DNA of 64,000 nt. Origin: Gamsiella multidivaricata. Lineage: Eukaryota > Mortierellomycota > Mortierellomycetes > Mortierellales > Mortierellaceae. A program made the translations under genes and the position numbers. Positions 11,658 to 20,702 of this stretch are shown piece after piece (the stretch's first letter is position 1; every line of letters starts with the position of its first letter). The DNA is taken from contig NW_026251713.1 of the NCBI RefSeq assembly GCF_025024155.1, forward strand, positions 620,001 to 684,000, given 5' to 3'. The notes under the pieces are model-generated. The model made no database searches. It was not told the DNA's origin and worked only from the letters and a program-made list of their open reading frames with translations.

Positions 11658-12614
11658 GGTTGGATATATGGAGGTGGTATTGAGTGTGCTTGAGAGGAGA
11701 CTGAGGGGAGGAGGGGGGTGTGCTTCTGTGGTGACTGTGGGTTCCTTCGGAGGTGGTGATGTGCTGTCAATTGAGCAGCTGAGTGTAGAGAAGAAAGATT
11801 GAAAGAGAAGTAGAAAGAATGAGAAATGGGACTTGGATGTTTCTATAGAATGAGAATCAAAAGTTGTGGATGAAAAAAAAAAAAAAAAAAAGAGGAAAAA
11901 AAATAGGCGAGGAAGTGGAGCGTTTTATATAATACGGCTGCAAGGCGTAGTCGCCCCCACAGCCGGATGAATAATCCGGTCTGCCTACGAATTTAGCATT
12001 TCCCTAATTGTGCAATTGCCTCTCCCCTATTCAAACAATTATATGATGGCACCAGCGCAAGTTATAAATGCATTCAAAGCCGATGTCATCATCATACAGC
12101 GGAAGTCGCGGAGAGGGGCTGAAGATTTCCTCTCAGCAGCCATGGAAATACGTTTACGGGAACTGGTGGTTGAACCCTAAGTAAATCGTCATTATCGCCG
12201 TACCGTACTTATCGCGCGAGGGGCGCCGTCGTACGTCGGTGGCTCATCAAAACTCCGGAACGCTACTGCTGAGTGAGACCCAATTGACGCCGCTACGACC
12301 TAGGCCATCTGACCCGTGTAAGATGCTAAGCATCCATCCGTTGCTTACAGCATGTCGTAGTATAGTCCTGTGGGGTGGTAGGCATTCATGCTCGTGTCTC
12401 CTGCAACTGCGTATGCGCAGCAAGTTCTACAACAGATCAAGAGCACTCCGAGGGGCTTTTACTTGCATCGCAACGCACCAGTTCAGCATCCTAGATGCTC
12501 CCCCCTACTCGCCCACCATAGTCTTTGGATCCCTCTCTCTCAATTGAATTAACAGATGGAGGGCAAACTCGCATGAAAGTTAGAGACCGGCGCTCTGTAC
12601 TCTTGCTACCCATT
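11658..12614. other. intergenic; DUF1769 promoter side and transposon left flank
   Basis: It contains an A18 run at 11874-11891 and little else. The ORF at 12239-12547 has no recognisable motif and is not supported. The last three bases (ATT, 12612-12614) are the left target-site duplication of the adjoining Harbinger element. Confidence 0.5.
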
Positions 12615-12630
12615 AGACAGTTTGCGAAAC
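12615..12630 (+). repeat. Harbinger left terminal inverted repeat
   Basis: 16 bp, AGACAGTTTGCGAAAC, perfect inverted match to 15775-15790. Preceded by ATT. Confidence 0.9.
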
Positions 12631-12760
12631 TGAACTCGACCCTCGAGTTCGCTCGAAGTTCAATAAAGTTCACGCTAGTGAATTTTTTCAAACTCAACTA
12701 TGCCTCTGAAGCTCGAGTTCGAGCTCTGAACTCGAGGGTCAGAAGCAAAGTTCATTCGGC
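12631..12760. repeat. subterminal CTCGAG/GAACTCGA motif cluster
   Basis: Just inside the left TIR, variants of GAACTCGA, CTCGAGTTC and GAAGTTCA recur in both orientations (for example 12632-12650, 12712-12740). They may be binding sites for the element's own proteins. The right subterminal region lacks CTCGAG and instead has GTGAACTT-type words, so the ends are asymmetric. Confidence 0.5.
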
Positions 12761-12800
12761 GTTTTGATTGGCTTGCTACCAGGCGGCTTTGTCTAGATAT

Positions 12801-13901
12801 ATGAAAAGAAAAGTCAACATGAGTTTGTCACTCCATTACTTCTCTTCGTCAATGAGCTTCACACAGTCCACCTTTACATCACAGCAGCAGCAACCGCAGT
12901 ATGTGCCGCAACAGAGTGCCCCTCAGCAACAACAGCAGCATCAGCCGTATGCGCCTCTGCAGCAACAACGTCCTCTCGCACCTCATCCTCCTCGCTTCTC
13001 CACGCAACAAGGGCCTCAGCTACCTCGCCCTCCACTTGACCAAGTCTCGCACCAACAACCACCCGCACAACTGCAATCCCAGGAACCTGAGCAAGAGGGA
13101 GAGTCCACTCTCCAAAACCGCAATGGATCCACCTCGATGGATACCATGATGGAGCATAGTCAGGAACAGTCGGTTAGAAAGAAGCGCGATGTATGTCAAG
13201 GTTTCGCACCAAGGAGCAACAACTACCACGCCAACACTATCACTCTACTCGAGGGCATGATGGGACACCCACCTTTCGTTGGACATGGTCAGAAGAAGGA
13301 GGCCTGGGAGAAGGTCGCAGCATATGTCAGGACACAAGGAGGGCGCGACCTAAAGAAGGCTAACTACCTTCTTTGCATGAGGCGATATGATGCGCTTAAA
13401 AAAGAATTCAAGCAACAAGAGGCAGCATCACGGAGGTCAAGTGGCGGCACAGAGACTATGACAAGGCAGGATGAGCTTTTGCTGGAACTGGTACAGAAGG
13501 AAGACGACTTCGACGGGCATAGACAGCAACAAAGTCAAAGCACAGTGGATGATTTTTCGGCTCAAAACTTGGAGGAGTTTTATGGTCATACCAACAGGCA
13601 GGAGTCATTACGACAGATGAGCATGCCCACGACTTCATCGGCCACGGCAGCATCCTCATCATCCATGGATCCCTCTTCTTCGACTTCATCATCTTTTTCT
13701 TCCTCAAGTTCATCATCTACCACCACAGCAACATCTTCGAATCCAAACCGCCTGGCAACAGCTGAATCTGTTCGCTTCAACCCTATCAACAGACGCGCTC
13801 CGCGATCACAGGCTCCACGAGCAAGTACTGTTGAGAAAAGAATGTTGGAACTCATGGAAAACATCAACGGACTCGTTTCGGATATTCGAAAAAAGATTTA
13901 A
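12801..13901 (+). CDS. Harbinger accessory (Myb/SANT-like) protein
   Basis: The second gene of the transposon, intronless. The first ATG is at 12801 (366 residues) with another at 12819. The N-terminal third is Q/P-rich low complexity. The conserved-looking core (roughly residues 130-210) reads RKKRDVCQGFAPRSNN, then LLEGMMGHPPFVGHGQKKEAW, then VAAYVRTQGGRDLKKANYL. It has tryptophan and aromatic spacing like the trihelix/SANT domains of Harbinger partner proteins, which escort the transposase to the nucleus and the TIRs in other eukaryotes. A serine-rich stretch follows, and the C-terminus (ERASTVEKRMLELMENINGL-type, helical) could be a coiled coil. Function is inferred from its position opposite the transposase; the domain match is weaker than for the transposase. 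Confidence 0.7.
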   Translation: MKRKVNMSLSLHYFSSSMSFTQSTFTSQQQQPQYVPQQSAPQQQQQHQPYAPLQQQRPLAPHPPRFSTQQGPQLPRPPLDQVSHQQPPAQLQSQEPEQEGESTLQNRNGSTSMDTMMEHSQEQSVRKKRDVCQGFAPRSNNYHANTITLLEGMMGHPPFVGHGQKKEAWEKVAAYVRTQGGRDLKKANYLLCMRRYDALKKEFKQQEAASRRSSGGTETMTRQDELLLELVQKEDDFDGHRQQQSQSTVDDFSAQNLEEFYGHTNRQESLRQMSMPTTSSATAASSSSMDPSSSTSSSFSSSSSSSTTTATSSNPNRLATAESVRFNPINRRAPRSQAPRASTVEKRMLELMENINGLVSDIRKKI

Positions 13902-13987
13902 ATTCAATCCTCTTTTTTTTTTTTTTTTTTTTTTTTTAATACACAGCACTACTATATCCCTTAATATAAACGTTTTGATTGCCTTGT

Positions 13988-15523
13988 TTAATCATGAAGA
14001 TACTCATCAAGAGTGGGGGGGTTGACTCGAAACTTGGAAGAGGATGAGTTTGTTTGTCGGATGCAGGAGCGAATGTTTGCAAAAAGGACAGAGCAAATAT
14101 AGTGGGTGTGCACCTCCATAAGAAGTGTCTTCTGATTTTTTTTGAAATCAGAGAAGGGGAAGTATTGCAGAACGTAACCAAAGCACCACTCAACACCAAT
14201 TCTGACCTTAGACATACACTCATTGAAACGCTGCTCCTCAGGAGAGATGCCTGCTGTGTGGAACGGCCGCTGCATGATGTCGCTCAGTATATAAGCAGGA
14301 TCTCCATACAGACTCATCTGGCGGTTGTCATACCCTTTTGCACATGCTCGAAGAATCGGAGCAAGGGCAGACATCTCGAAAAGACGCGAATCATGGCGGT
14401 TCCCTGCAAACGGCCCAGACAGGTGAACAATGATACCATCGGGTGTGGCAACTGACTGATACTTCATGGCGTGAACGCGCTTGTGGCCATTGTAGATTTG
14501 CTCTTGCCCATCGATTGGACGACAAACTGCACGAACAGTACCATCAATAAATGCAAAGCTTGAAAGGCATGGTGCATTCTGCCTTCGGATAGCATAATGA
14601 AGCTCTTCCAACTTGTCGGGGCCGAGACGGATGGGATCCCAAAAGAGTCTTTGCCTCCATCGCCGATAGAGGAACCGAAGGGTGTGGTTGAAAATGCGTG
14701 ATAGCATAGATTGTGATCGTCCAAAGATATCCATGAGATCAAAGAGGCGGCATGGATATGCAAGTCGACGCAACACGATACAAAGCGCCTCGACAGAGTG
14801 AACTTTGGAGCCATTGTCAAGGACGAAGATCTCTGGCGTTCGCAATGCAACAACCATCTCCAGAATGTCCTCCTGGTAAAAGCGGAAATAGAGCTGACAG
14901 TTTGGTCTAGGGACTTGTTCGAGATCGAAACGAATGTTGGGTATGCGAGGTCGCTCAATCCTGGGCCGTATTTGCACAAAGTTTCCATGCATCACCTGGA
15001 TCGCCTGTGCAATAAGTTGTAATACTGGAATGAAGCGCTGCAGCTGCTGTTGAGCATCAGGATCTGGCACAACCTCATCATCCATCCTTTCAACAGCCCC
15101 TCTCACTAGCTCAATACCTGCCACAATAGCTTGAACTCTCCTGTCATCCTCGAAGTCTCCCTGCTCCTGCTCGGGTTCATGATCCTCGTTCTCGATCTCG
15201 TCGGCAGCCTCGAGCCGCATGTCTTCCAACTCGGCCCCAATCTCATCCACACCAAAGAAATACTCAGCGCGATCAGGAATAACCACCCCCTCCTCTCTGT
15301 TCGCGGCCAGGTCAGCTTCATACTGGATCTGGCCTTCGAGCTCAGCATCCAAAAGGTTGCGCTCAAAACCGTCGAACTCTTGATCCCATAGAACATGATC
15401 GAATTCATCGTCATCATGTAGAACTTCGTCCACGGCATTAAGCTCGTATGCAGCGTGGAGTTCGTCGATATCGGTGTCATTGCTGTAGATGCTGCTGGCG
15501 TCACTGTCTGTATCGCGCTCCAT
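13988..15523 (-). CDS. PIF/Harbinger transposase (DDE superfamily, DDE_Tnp_4)
   Basis: 511 residues in one uninterrupted ORF from ATG 15523. The very acidic N-terminus (E/D-rich, about residues 1-150) is followed by an HTH-like region (ALCIVLRRLAYPCRLFDL, then FGRSQSMLSRIFNH). The catalytic core follows: FIDGTVRAVCRP (first Asp), KYQSVATPDGIIVHLSGPFAG with NRHDSRLFE, LYGDPAYILS (second Asp) and VRIGVEWCFGYV (Glu). This order and spacing are diagnostic of Harbinger transposases. No stop or frameshift was seen, so it could be functional. It is convergent with the accessory ORF. Confidence 0.92.
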   Translation of the reverse strand: MERDTDSDASSIYSNDTDIDELHAAYELNAVDEVLHDDDEFDHVLWDQEFDGFERNLLDAELEGQIQYEADLAANREEGVVIPDRAEYFFGVDEIGAELEDMRLEAADEIENEDHEPEQEQGDFEDDRRVQAIVAGIELVRGAVERMDDEVVPDPDAQQQLQRFIPVLQLIAQAIQVMHGNFVQIRPRIERPRIPNIRFDLEQVPRPNCQLYFRFYQEDILEMVVALRTPEIFVLDNGSKVHSVEALCIVLRRLAYPCRLFDLMDIFGRSQSMLSRIFNHTLRFLYRRWRQRLFWDPIRLGPDKLEELHYAIRRQNAPCLSSFAFIDGTVRAVCRPIDGQEQIYNGHKRVHAMKYQSVATPDGIIVHLSGPFAGNRHDSRLFEMSALAPILRACAKGYDNRQMSLYGDPAYILSDIMQRPFHTAGISPEEQRFNECMSKVRIGVEWCFGYVLQYFPFSDFKKNQKTLLMEVHTHYICSVLFANIRSCIRQTNSSSSKFRVNPPTLDEYLHD

Positions 15524-15774
15524 CTCTGTGGGCTTTAATGAGTAAGGACGGAGGGAAGAACAATGGAGTTTAAAAGCAAGCACACCACCTTTCTTTAATT
15601 AAAGCGTGTAAGCATAGTTCGCGTCTGCTTGTGTTTTTTTTTAAATGTGAAAAAAATGCGCTCCCATTGGTGCAATGTGAACTTGCGAAATTGCGGTGAA
15701 CTTGTGGTAAGACTTTCGCAATGACCAAAAGTGCGAGTCCCTACTTGATAAACTTTGATTATACTGGATGATTT

Positions 15775-15790
15775 GTTTCGCAAACTGTCT
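15775..15790 (-). repeat. Harbinger right terminal inverted repeat
   Basis: 16 bp, reverse complement of the left repeat, followed by ATT (15791-15793). Confidence 0.9.
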
Positions 15791-15793
15791 ATT

Positions 15794-16719
15794 AGCTCAT
15801 TCGGTCAAGGTAATTCACATGGCCAATCGTAGTTGACAAGGAGGCCAGGTCTCAGATTACTCTACTTTTCATCTCTTGGATATACACGCACACGAAAGGA
15901 CAAAGAAAAAGTCTAGGAATTAGAATCATCTTTTTTCCACATAAGACGATGCGTATACTGGTTTCTCTTCACTACTCCCTGGGATCAAAGAAAGCTACGG
16001 CCTGAAGCGCCCTTTAAAATGACGACCGCTTTACTCCTTTTTCTCGTATGACGGCACCACATTACCTTGGCGCAAGAATCAGTTCTCTAATGGCACATGG
16101 TGTAATATGACATTCAATACATACATAAGCTTCTAGGACTTTTTTTTTTTTTTTTTTTGTATGCTAGTGTCAGGTGCCAAGCGCCAAAGTGCGTCTTTAG
16201 GCAATCCTTTCACACATACAATCCAATGCACAATATCGCAACTGAAAAACGTGCCCGTAGGTGGCAACCTATATGCACGTTTTTTAATCTTGGATAAACG
16301 TATTTACACCACTTTTTTTGGCGGACAAAATTCACGCAGATGGAGCCACCATAAACGGCTGAGCCCTTCCACGAAAGGCATAGCAGCCCGGAAGAAAGTT
16401 TTGGATGAATAATCCCTCTGCATGCATACTTTTTGGTGCGTGCGCAGCTATGGCCATGACACTGAACCCTGTTCCCTGAGATGGTATCAGCAGAATAACC
16501 AGCGTTAGTTTCCATCCCAGTGTGGAGAGGTACGGCATTAGGCTCAGCACGCGATGGGATGCTGCTGTGGTTCAATTGAGGACTGTTAAAGTCTTCTATG
16601 TTGTTACTGTTGTTATTGTTGTTGTCTGGTTTTCGACCAGCACGGTGCTACTTCCTCCTTCCTGCAACCGTCCTATTACCTTTTCCCCAATTATACCACA
16701 TACAAACACAGCGTACAGC
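15794..16719. other. intergenic, no supported gene
   Basis: Right flank of the transposon. It contains a T18 run near 16141-16158, a small hairpin (AACGTGC/GCACGTT, about 16248-16286) and a GTT microsatellite at 16600-16625. The overlapping minus-strand ORFs at 16210-16575 have no recognisable motif. Confidence 0.5.
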
Positions 16720-17460
16720 ATGTCATCGAGCCCTGTCATTCATAGCTATAGCCCCGGCACCTTGATCTACGAGGTCAATCTCTCTGTGCCAAAAGAAAAC
16801 GAGCAGGAATACCTCGTCTGGCTTCGCGATTTCACCAAGGTGAGCATCATTAATGCATTCCCTCCCTTCAGTTGCATCACTACACTCCTCGCGCTCGACT
16901 ATGCGTACCAGCGAGCTATCCCAAGGAAGAACACGTTTTGCCATATCCGTTCTTCAAATATAAGCGCAAATTTCTTCACCTGCCACTTGATCCTCGCATC
17001 CCAACTGCGTCTTTTTTTTTAACGTTCAGCGGTGATCTGATGTCCTTAAGCTTCTTTGATCTGATACGCTGAGCAGGAGCAAGTACACAACATCCCCGGC
17101 TTCGTCTCCTCCATGGTCTTCTACCAGCCAAAACCATGTAAGCCAAAAAATAAATAAAGAAAGAGGCAGCTTGTTGCCATGCCTCACTTTCCTTGAACAA
17201 GGGTCGTGAAAATAAGATAGCCATTACTTATTAACACAGCACACAATGCGTTCACACACCCGCATCTATGAACAGATGGTCTTCACTGGCTGTCGGAAGA
17301 AGGCAACGACAAGGTCTACTTGACCGCGCACTACGTCATCGCATCTCAGGCAGATCTGGATGCGTACCTTGCCGAGAACCAAGCCAAGGTCGCCTCTGCA
17401 GAGCAGGATCGGTTCGAGTTTCTGGTCACGAGCCGTCGCACGCTTAGCGTCGTCTGCTAG
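16720..17460 (+). CDS. small DUF4286-like protein (ferredoxin-like/ABM-type alpha-beta fold)
   Basis: Three exons, 16720-16839, 17077-17137 and 17276-17460, join in phase to 121 residues. Exon 1 encodes LIYEVNLSVPKENEQEYLVW followed by LRDFTK. Exon 2 gives EQVHNIPGFVSSMVFYQP, and exon 3 gives GLHWLSEE, then VYLTAHYVIASQADLDAYLA. The pattern of a beta strand, a WL helix, PGF and Y strands, then DLDAYL resembles DUF4286 and dimeric antibiotic-monooxygenase-like domains. No activity can be assigned. Donors are GTGAGC and GTAAGC, acceptors GAGCAG and GAACAG. No signal peptide or membrane segment is visible. The start is the first ATG, about 40 codons before the first intron. Confidence 0.72.
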
Positions 17461-17727
17461 ACAGGCAGGGCCTCTTACACGTACATATATCATATAGTAT
17501 TATAAAGAAGTGTTCTACATAATCGTTTAAACAGCTATAGTGCTGGTCGATTCTGTCCTGCTGGGGTATCAAAAGTCTACTGCCACGACTCTCAATAAGG
17601 GGGCACTGAAGGCCCTTGGCCAATTGTACTTTGAACAACAAACAGGGCGTTTTATTTCTTTTTTGCGATGTGGGGACGGTTGGCCCTTGGAACCGGGTAT
17701 CCTCCAATAGAATCGACAGGACGACAT

Positions 17728-17910
17728 TTAATCGTCTCCGCGGCAGTAGTTGCCACAGCACCAACGACCGGCTCCAAGAGGATAGCATAGTTGAGGATCA
17801 ACCTTGCCACCGTCGACCTTGACGGCTTCCTGGACGTTGGTGGGGAGAGCGTTGCTGGAGGTGGCAAGCAGCACAGCCAAGGCCACGATGAGGTAGTTCT
17901 TGGTCAACAT
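17728..17910 (-). CDS. small secreted cysteine-rich peptide precursor
   Basis: 60 residues from ATG 17910. MLTKNYLIVALAVLLATSSNA is a good signal peptide (Lys at 4, hydrophobic core 6-16, cleavage likely after SNA). The mature part is about 39 residues: an acidic/polar spacer, then a compact tail PQLCYPLGAGRWCCGNYC ending RGDD, with four cysteines (C-x8-CC-x3-C), enough for two disulphides. No known family was recognised. The role could be a cell-surface, signalling or effector-like peptide, but nothing in the sequence decides this. A TATAAAA box lies on the minus strand near 18117, about 200 nt upstream. It sits convergent to the DUF4286-like gene. Confidence 0.6.
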   Translation of the reverse strand: MLTKNYLIVALAVLLATSSNALPTNVQEAVKVDGGKVDPQLCYPLGAGRWCCGNYCRGDD

Positions 17911-19344
17911 ATTTTTTTCTATGTATCCTGTTTGACGGATTTTTCAGATTATTGTTAGTGTCCAAAACGGTAAAGGGAAGGGCATGGCAGTGGAAAGGAT
18001 GGTGACTTACAATCGGTCGGAAGAATGGAAGGAAGGGGGTTCTTTGGTGAGGATGAGAGTGCAAGAAGCAGGTGCTACTTTTTTTTCTTTTTGGGAAGTG
18101 GGTCTGAATCCTTTCTTTTATACTGGTCTTTGGGCTGGCCTCGGTCGAACCTTTCACGATTTAGACAGTTGAGGTATGTCCAACGTTTCTTTTCTCGTAA
18201 AAACGCGCTCAACAGAGGTCAAGTAATGAAAAAAAAGTGCATATCCTTTCCAGTACGAGGACGCGAAACCAATAGCAAGGTATGCACATGCTTCTTGCAT
18301 GCATATAGTATATGGCATCGTCTTTTGGACGCTCCCTCGTCCTAGTTTCGCTCAATACCCGGGCTCTTCCTCAAAGCATTCATGCGTTGGGAAGCTCGAA
18401 AAAAGGGTAGGTAGACTACCTCCTGGTGCTGCTGGCATATTGTCCCTCATTATTCATGTCCCTCTTTAACTTGAGTCCCCTCATGACTTTCCTCTGCACC
18501 TCATAGCGCCTAGACTATGGTGCCACAGCTCATATTGAACTGTACCACAACAAAATTGATAGTACTCCTTGTGCGAATTCTGCTCGATTCTAGTTGGGTC
18601 GACAACTGGTATGCAATCGCGTCGCTATCACATTCACCCCCCTCGCCTGTGCGACCTACCATTTCCTTGCATGCGAAACCAATGTCCACAAGGTATTCTC
18701 AACAGTACATTTTCTTTCTCGGAGACATCGGAGACACTACCTTTTTCGTATTTATGCTAGCTACCCTTCGTCCATAAGGGCGAAGGGCGTTACTATTTGT
18801 GCCGTCATTGCCTACAAGAGAATCTGTGTGGTCTACGAGAAATTCCCACAGGAACAATCCATCTGAGTATATAGAGTATATAGAGTATATACGGAAACAT
18901 GAGAATAGAGGAGCCAAAGGTACTGCGAAAATTGGGTTGTACCTTATTTCTCTATGCACCTGCTAAGCAGCACAGCAATAAGGGACTGTGCTCGCAGAGA
19001 GCCTAGTACAGAATTCCCTTAAGCGTGCCATTAGAATAAACCATGGGATAGGAGAGAGTATTGAATAGGACGTGAATATCTTGAAAAAAAAGCCATTGAG
19101 ATTGAGACTGCATAGTCGCGTAAAGACCGCGTTGTGGACGCGTAGTGAACGCGTTGCGATTCCAAGTATCCACCGATCGGACAAAATACGTGGGGCGTCC
19201 CTTGATTAAAGACGCGTCGAGTATAATTAATCGCGGGCAGCCTCTTCTGCGCGAATATTCAGTTTTTAGAAGGCATAACGCTATTCATTTTCCTACTTTT
19301 TTTTTTCTTTCTCTCGGGCCTTGAGTATAATCCGTCTAAATCAT
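17911..19344. other. intergenic, no supported gene
   Basis: It holds the promoter side of the small secreted peptide. A short tandem GAGTATATA repeat (three copies) lies near 18864-18892. ORFs of 60-106 codons here lack motifs. The distal end (about 19150-19340) may be further decayed monooxygenase sequence, but I cannot show it. Confidence 0.45.
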
Positions 19345-19480
19345 TACAGCTTAGGCTACGTCTTCTTTCTTTCGGCCCTCTTGTGGAGGTACTTTTTTCT
19401 TACTTGGCCGTAGCAAACTTTGGTCATGGCGTCGCTGTATTTGAAGAACTCCTCCACATGATGATACAGAACAGGCGCGG
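19345..19480 (-). pseudogene. decayed 3' fragment of a flavin monooxygenase
   Basis: The minus strand encodes YHHVEEFFKYSDAMTKVCYGQ followed by GTAAG. This lines up with YHHVEERFKNSALMSKIMHGQ plus GTAAAT at the end of exon 8 of the intact gene 1.6 kb away. Immediately after comes a stretch matching the last exon at the DNA level (CTCCACAAGAGGGCCGAAAG versus CTTCCACAGGAGGGCAGAAG). The roughly 130 nt of last-exon sequence that should separate them is missing. It is therefore a duplicated, deleted relic and not a gene. Confidence 0.7.
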
Positions 19481-19769
19481 CCGTGCGCTGTTAAGTTCAG
19501 CCAATATATTCTAGCTGAAGACTTTAGCAGACAACATCCACCCGCTCTCACGAAACAGAAAAAAAAAACATGTATATTAAAAATGAAAAATGAAAAATGA
19601 AAAAAGGTTGGAAGTGGTTGGCCGAAAGGAGCAACCAAGAGTGCTAGGGAACGGTATCATATATTTGTCAAAGGGTTGGCATCGTAATACAAAGGTTTAA
19701 ACTGTAGCGACTATTTTTTACTTGGGCATTTTTCAGCTCACTTCCAGCCCAGAATCAGCACAACCAGCA

Positions 19770-20511
19770 GCTCAAATTCAGCACAACCAGCGCCATTTCA
19801 CCTGCATGGTACAATACGATGCCAATACCGCTGTATACCCCTGCACGGGATCCCTCATGCGATTCTATTAGTCCGAGTCGTATTTTTTTTTTTTGAAATG
19901 CTACTAATAGTGTCTCTTTCCCGTTTCTTTTGTCCGTCAGCGCCTGCCTCTACAGCTCATCGCTGTCTTTACTCTCCCACCTTTTCGATCCTCCACACCT
20001 CACCAAGTCCTTTATAAAAAAAAAAAGCCTCGAACATGAACACTTATTACAACGATAGCAACCATGAAGATGATTTTGATAACGATCAATGGGATGAAGA
20101 CTATAGCGCTGAGGAAAGTAAGATGGTTAGCGTCATCAAGTGCTGGGACTTATCAATCTCACTTTCCTCAGCGCTATAGTCTTCATCCCATTGATCGTTA
20201 TCAAAATCATCTTCATGGTTGCTATCGTTGTAATAAGTGTTCATGTTCGAGGCTTTTTTTTTTTATAAAGGACTTGGTGAGGTGTGGAGGATCGAAAAGG
20301 TGGGAGAGTAAAGACAGCGATGAGCTGTAGAGGCAGGCGCTGACGGACAAAAGAAACGGGAAAGAGACACTATTAGTAGCATTTCAAAAAAAAAAAATAC
20401 GACTCGGACTAATAGAATCGCATGAGGGATCCCGTGCAGGGGTATACAGCGGTATTGGCATCGTATTGTACCATGCAGGTGAAATGGCGCTGGTTGTGCT
20501 GAGTTTGAGCT
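19770..20511. repeat. near-perfect palindrome, 350-bp arms, 41-nt loop
   Basis: The left arm (about 19770-20119) is repeated inverted at 20161-20511. The loop is 20120-20160. Stretches compared base by base match, including an internal T12/A12 run, apart from a one-base difference near the outer edge (AATT/AGTT). Each arm carries a TATAAAA box about 25-30 nt before an ATG, opening a short acidic reading frame (MNTYYNDSNHEDDFDNDQWD) that runs toward the loop. The two copies therefore face each other and end just beyond the loop. The frame has no recognised homologue. The flanks carry CAGCACAACCAGC-like words. Confidence 0.85.
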
Positions 20512-20702
20512 AGTTGTGCTTAAAATCAGACTGCAACCTTTATTAAATCATGCTAGCACACCGGCACACCAGCACGAGTCGTTAAGTTTATAGTTTATGC
20601 TGAAACGCGAATACGGGATTCATTCGAAGTGCCGTGGTCCAGATGTATTGCCCTGCCTCGACATTCAATGGTCGAGCAGTATCTTCTTCCTACACGATCT
20701 TC

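Larger units (their letters stand above)
12615..15790. mobile_element. complete PIF/Harbinger DNA transposon
   Basis: A 3176-bp element bounded by perfect 16-bp terminal inverted repeats: AGACAGTTTGCGAAAC at 12615-12630 and its reverse complement at 15775-15790. Both are flanked by the same 3-bp ATT (12612-12614 and 15791-15793), matching the 3-bp target duplications of this superfamily. Inside are two convergent genes, an accessory DNA-binding-type ORF on + and a DDE transposase on -, meeting at a T26 run near 13911-13936. Intact ORFs, perfect TIRs and an intact duplication suggest a recent and perhaps still autonomous insertion. PIF/Harbinger elements are known to need both a transposase and a Myb/SANT-like partner protein. 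Confidence 0.9.

Noticed and set aside
12239..12547. 102-codon + ORF left of the transposon
   Set aside because: No motif or homologous feel, and composition like the flanks.
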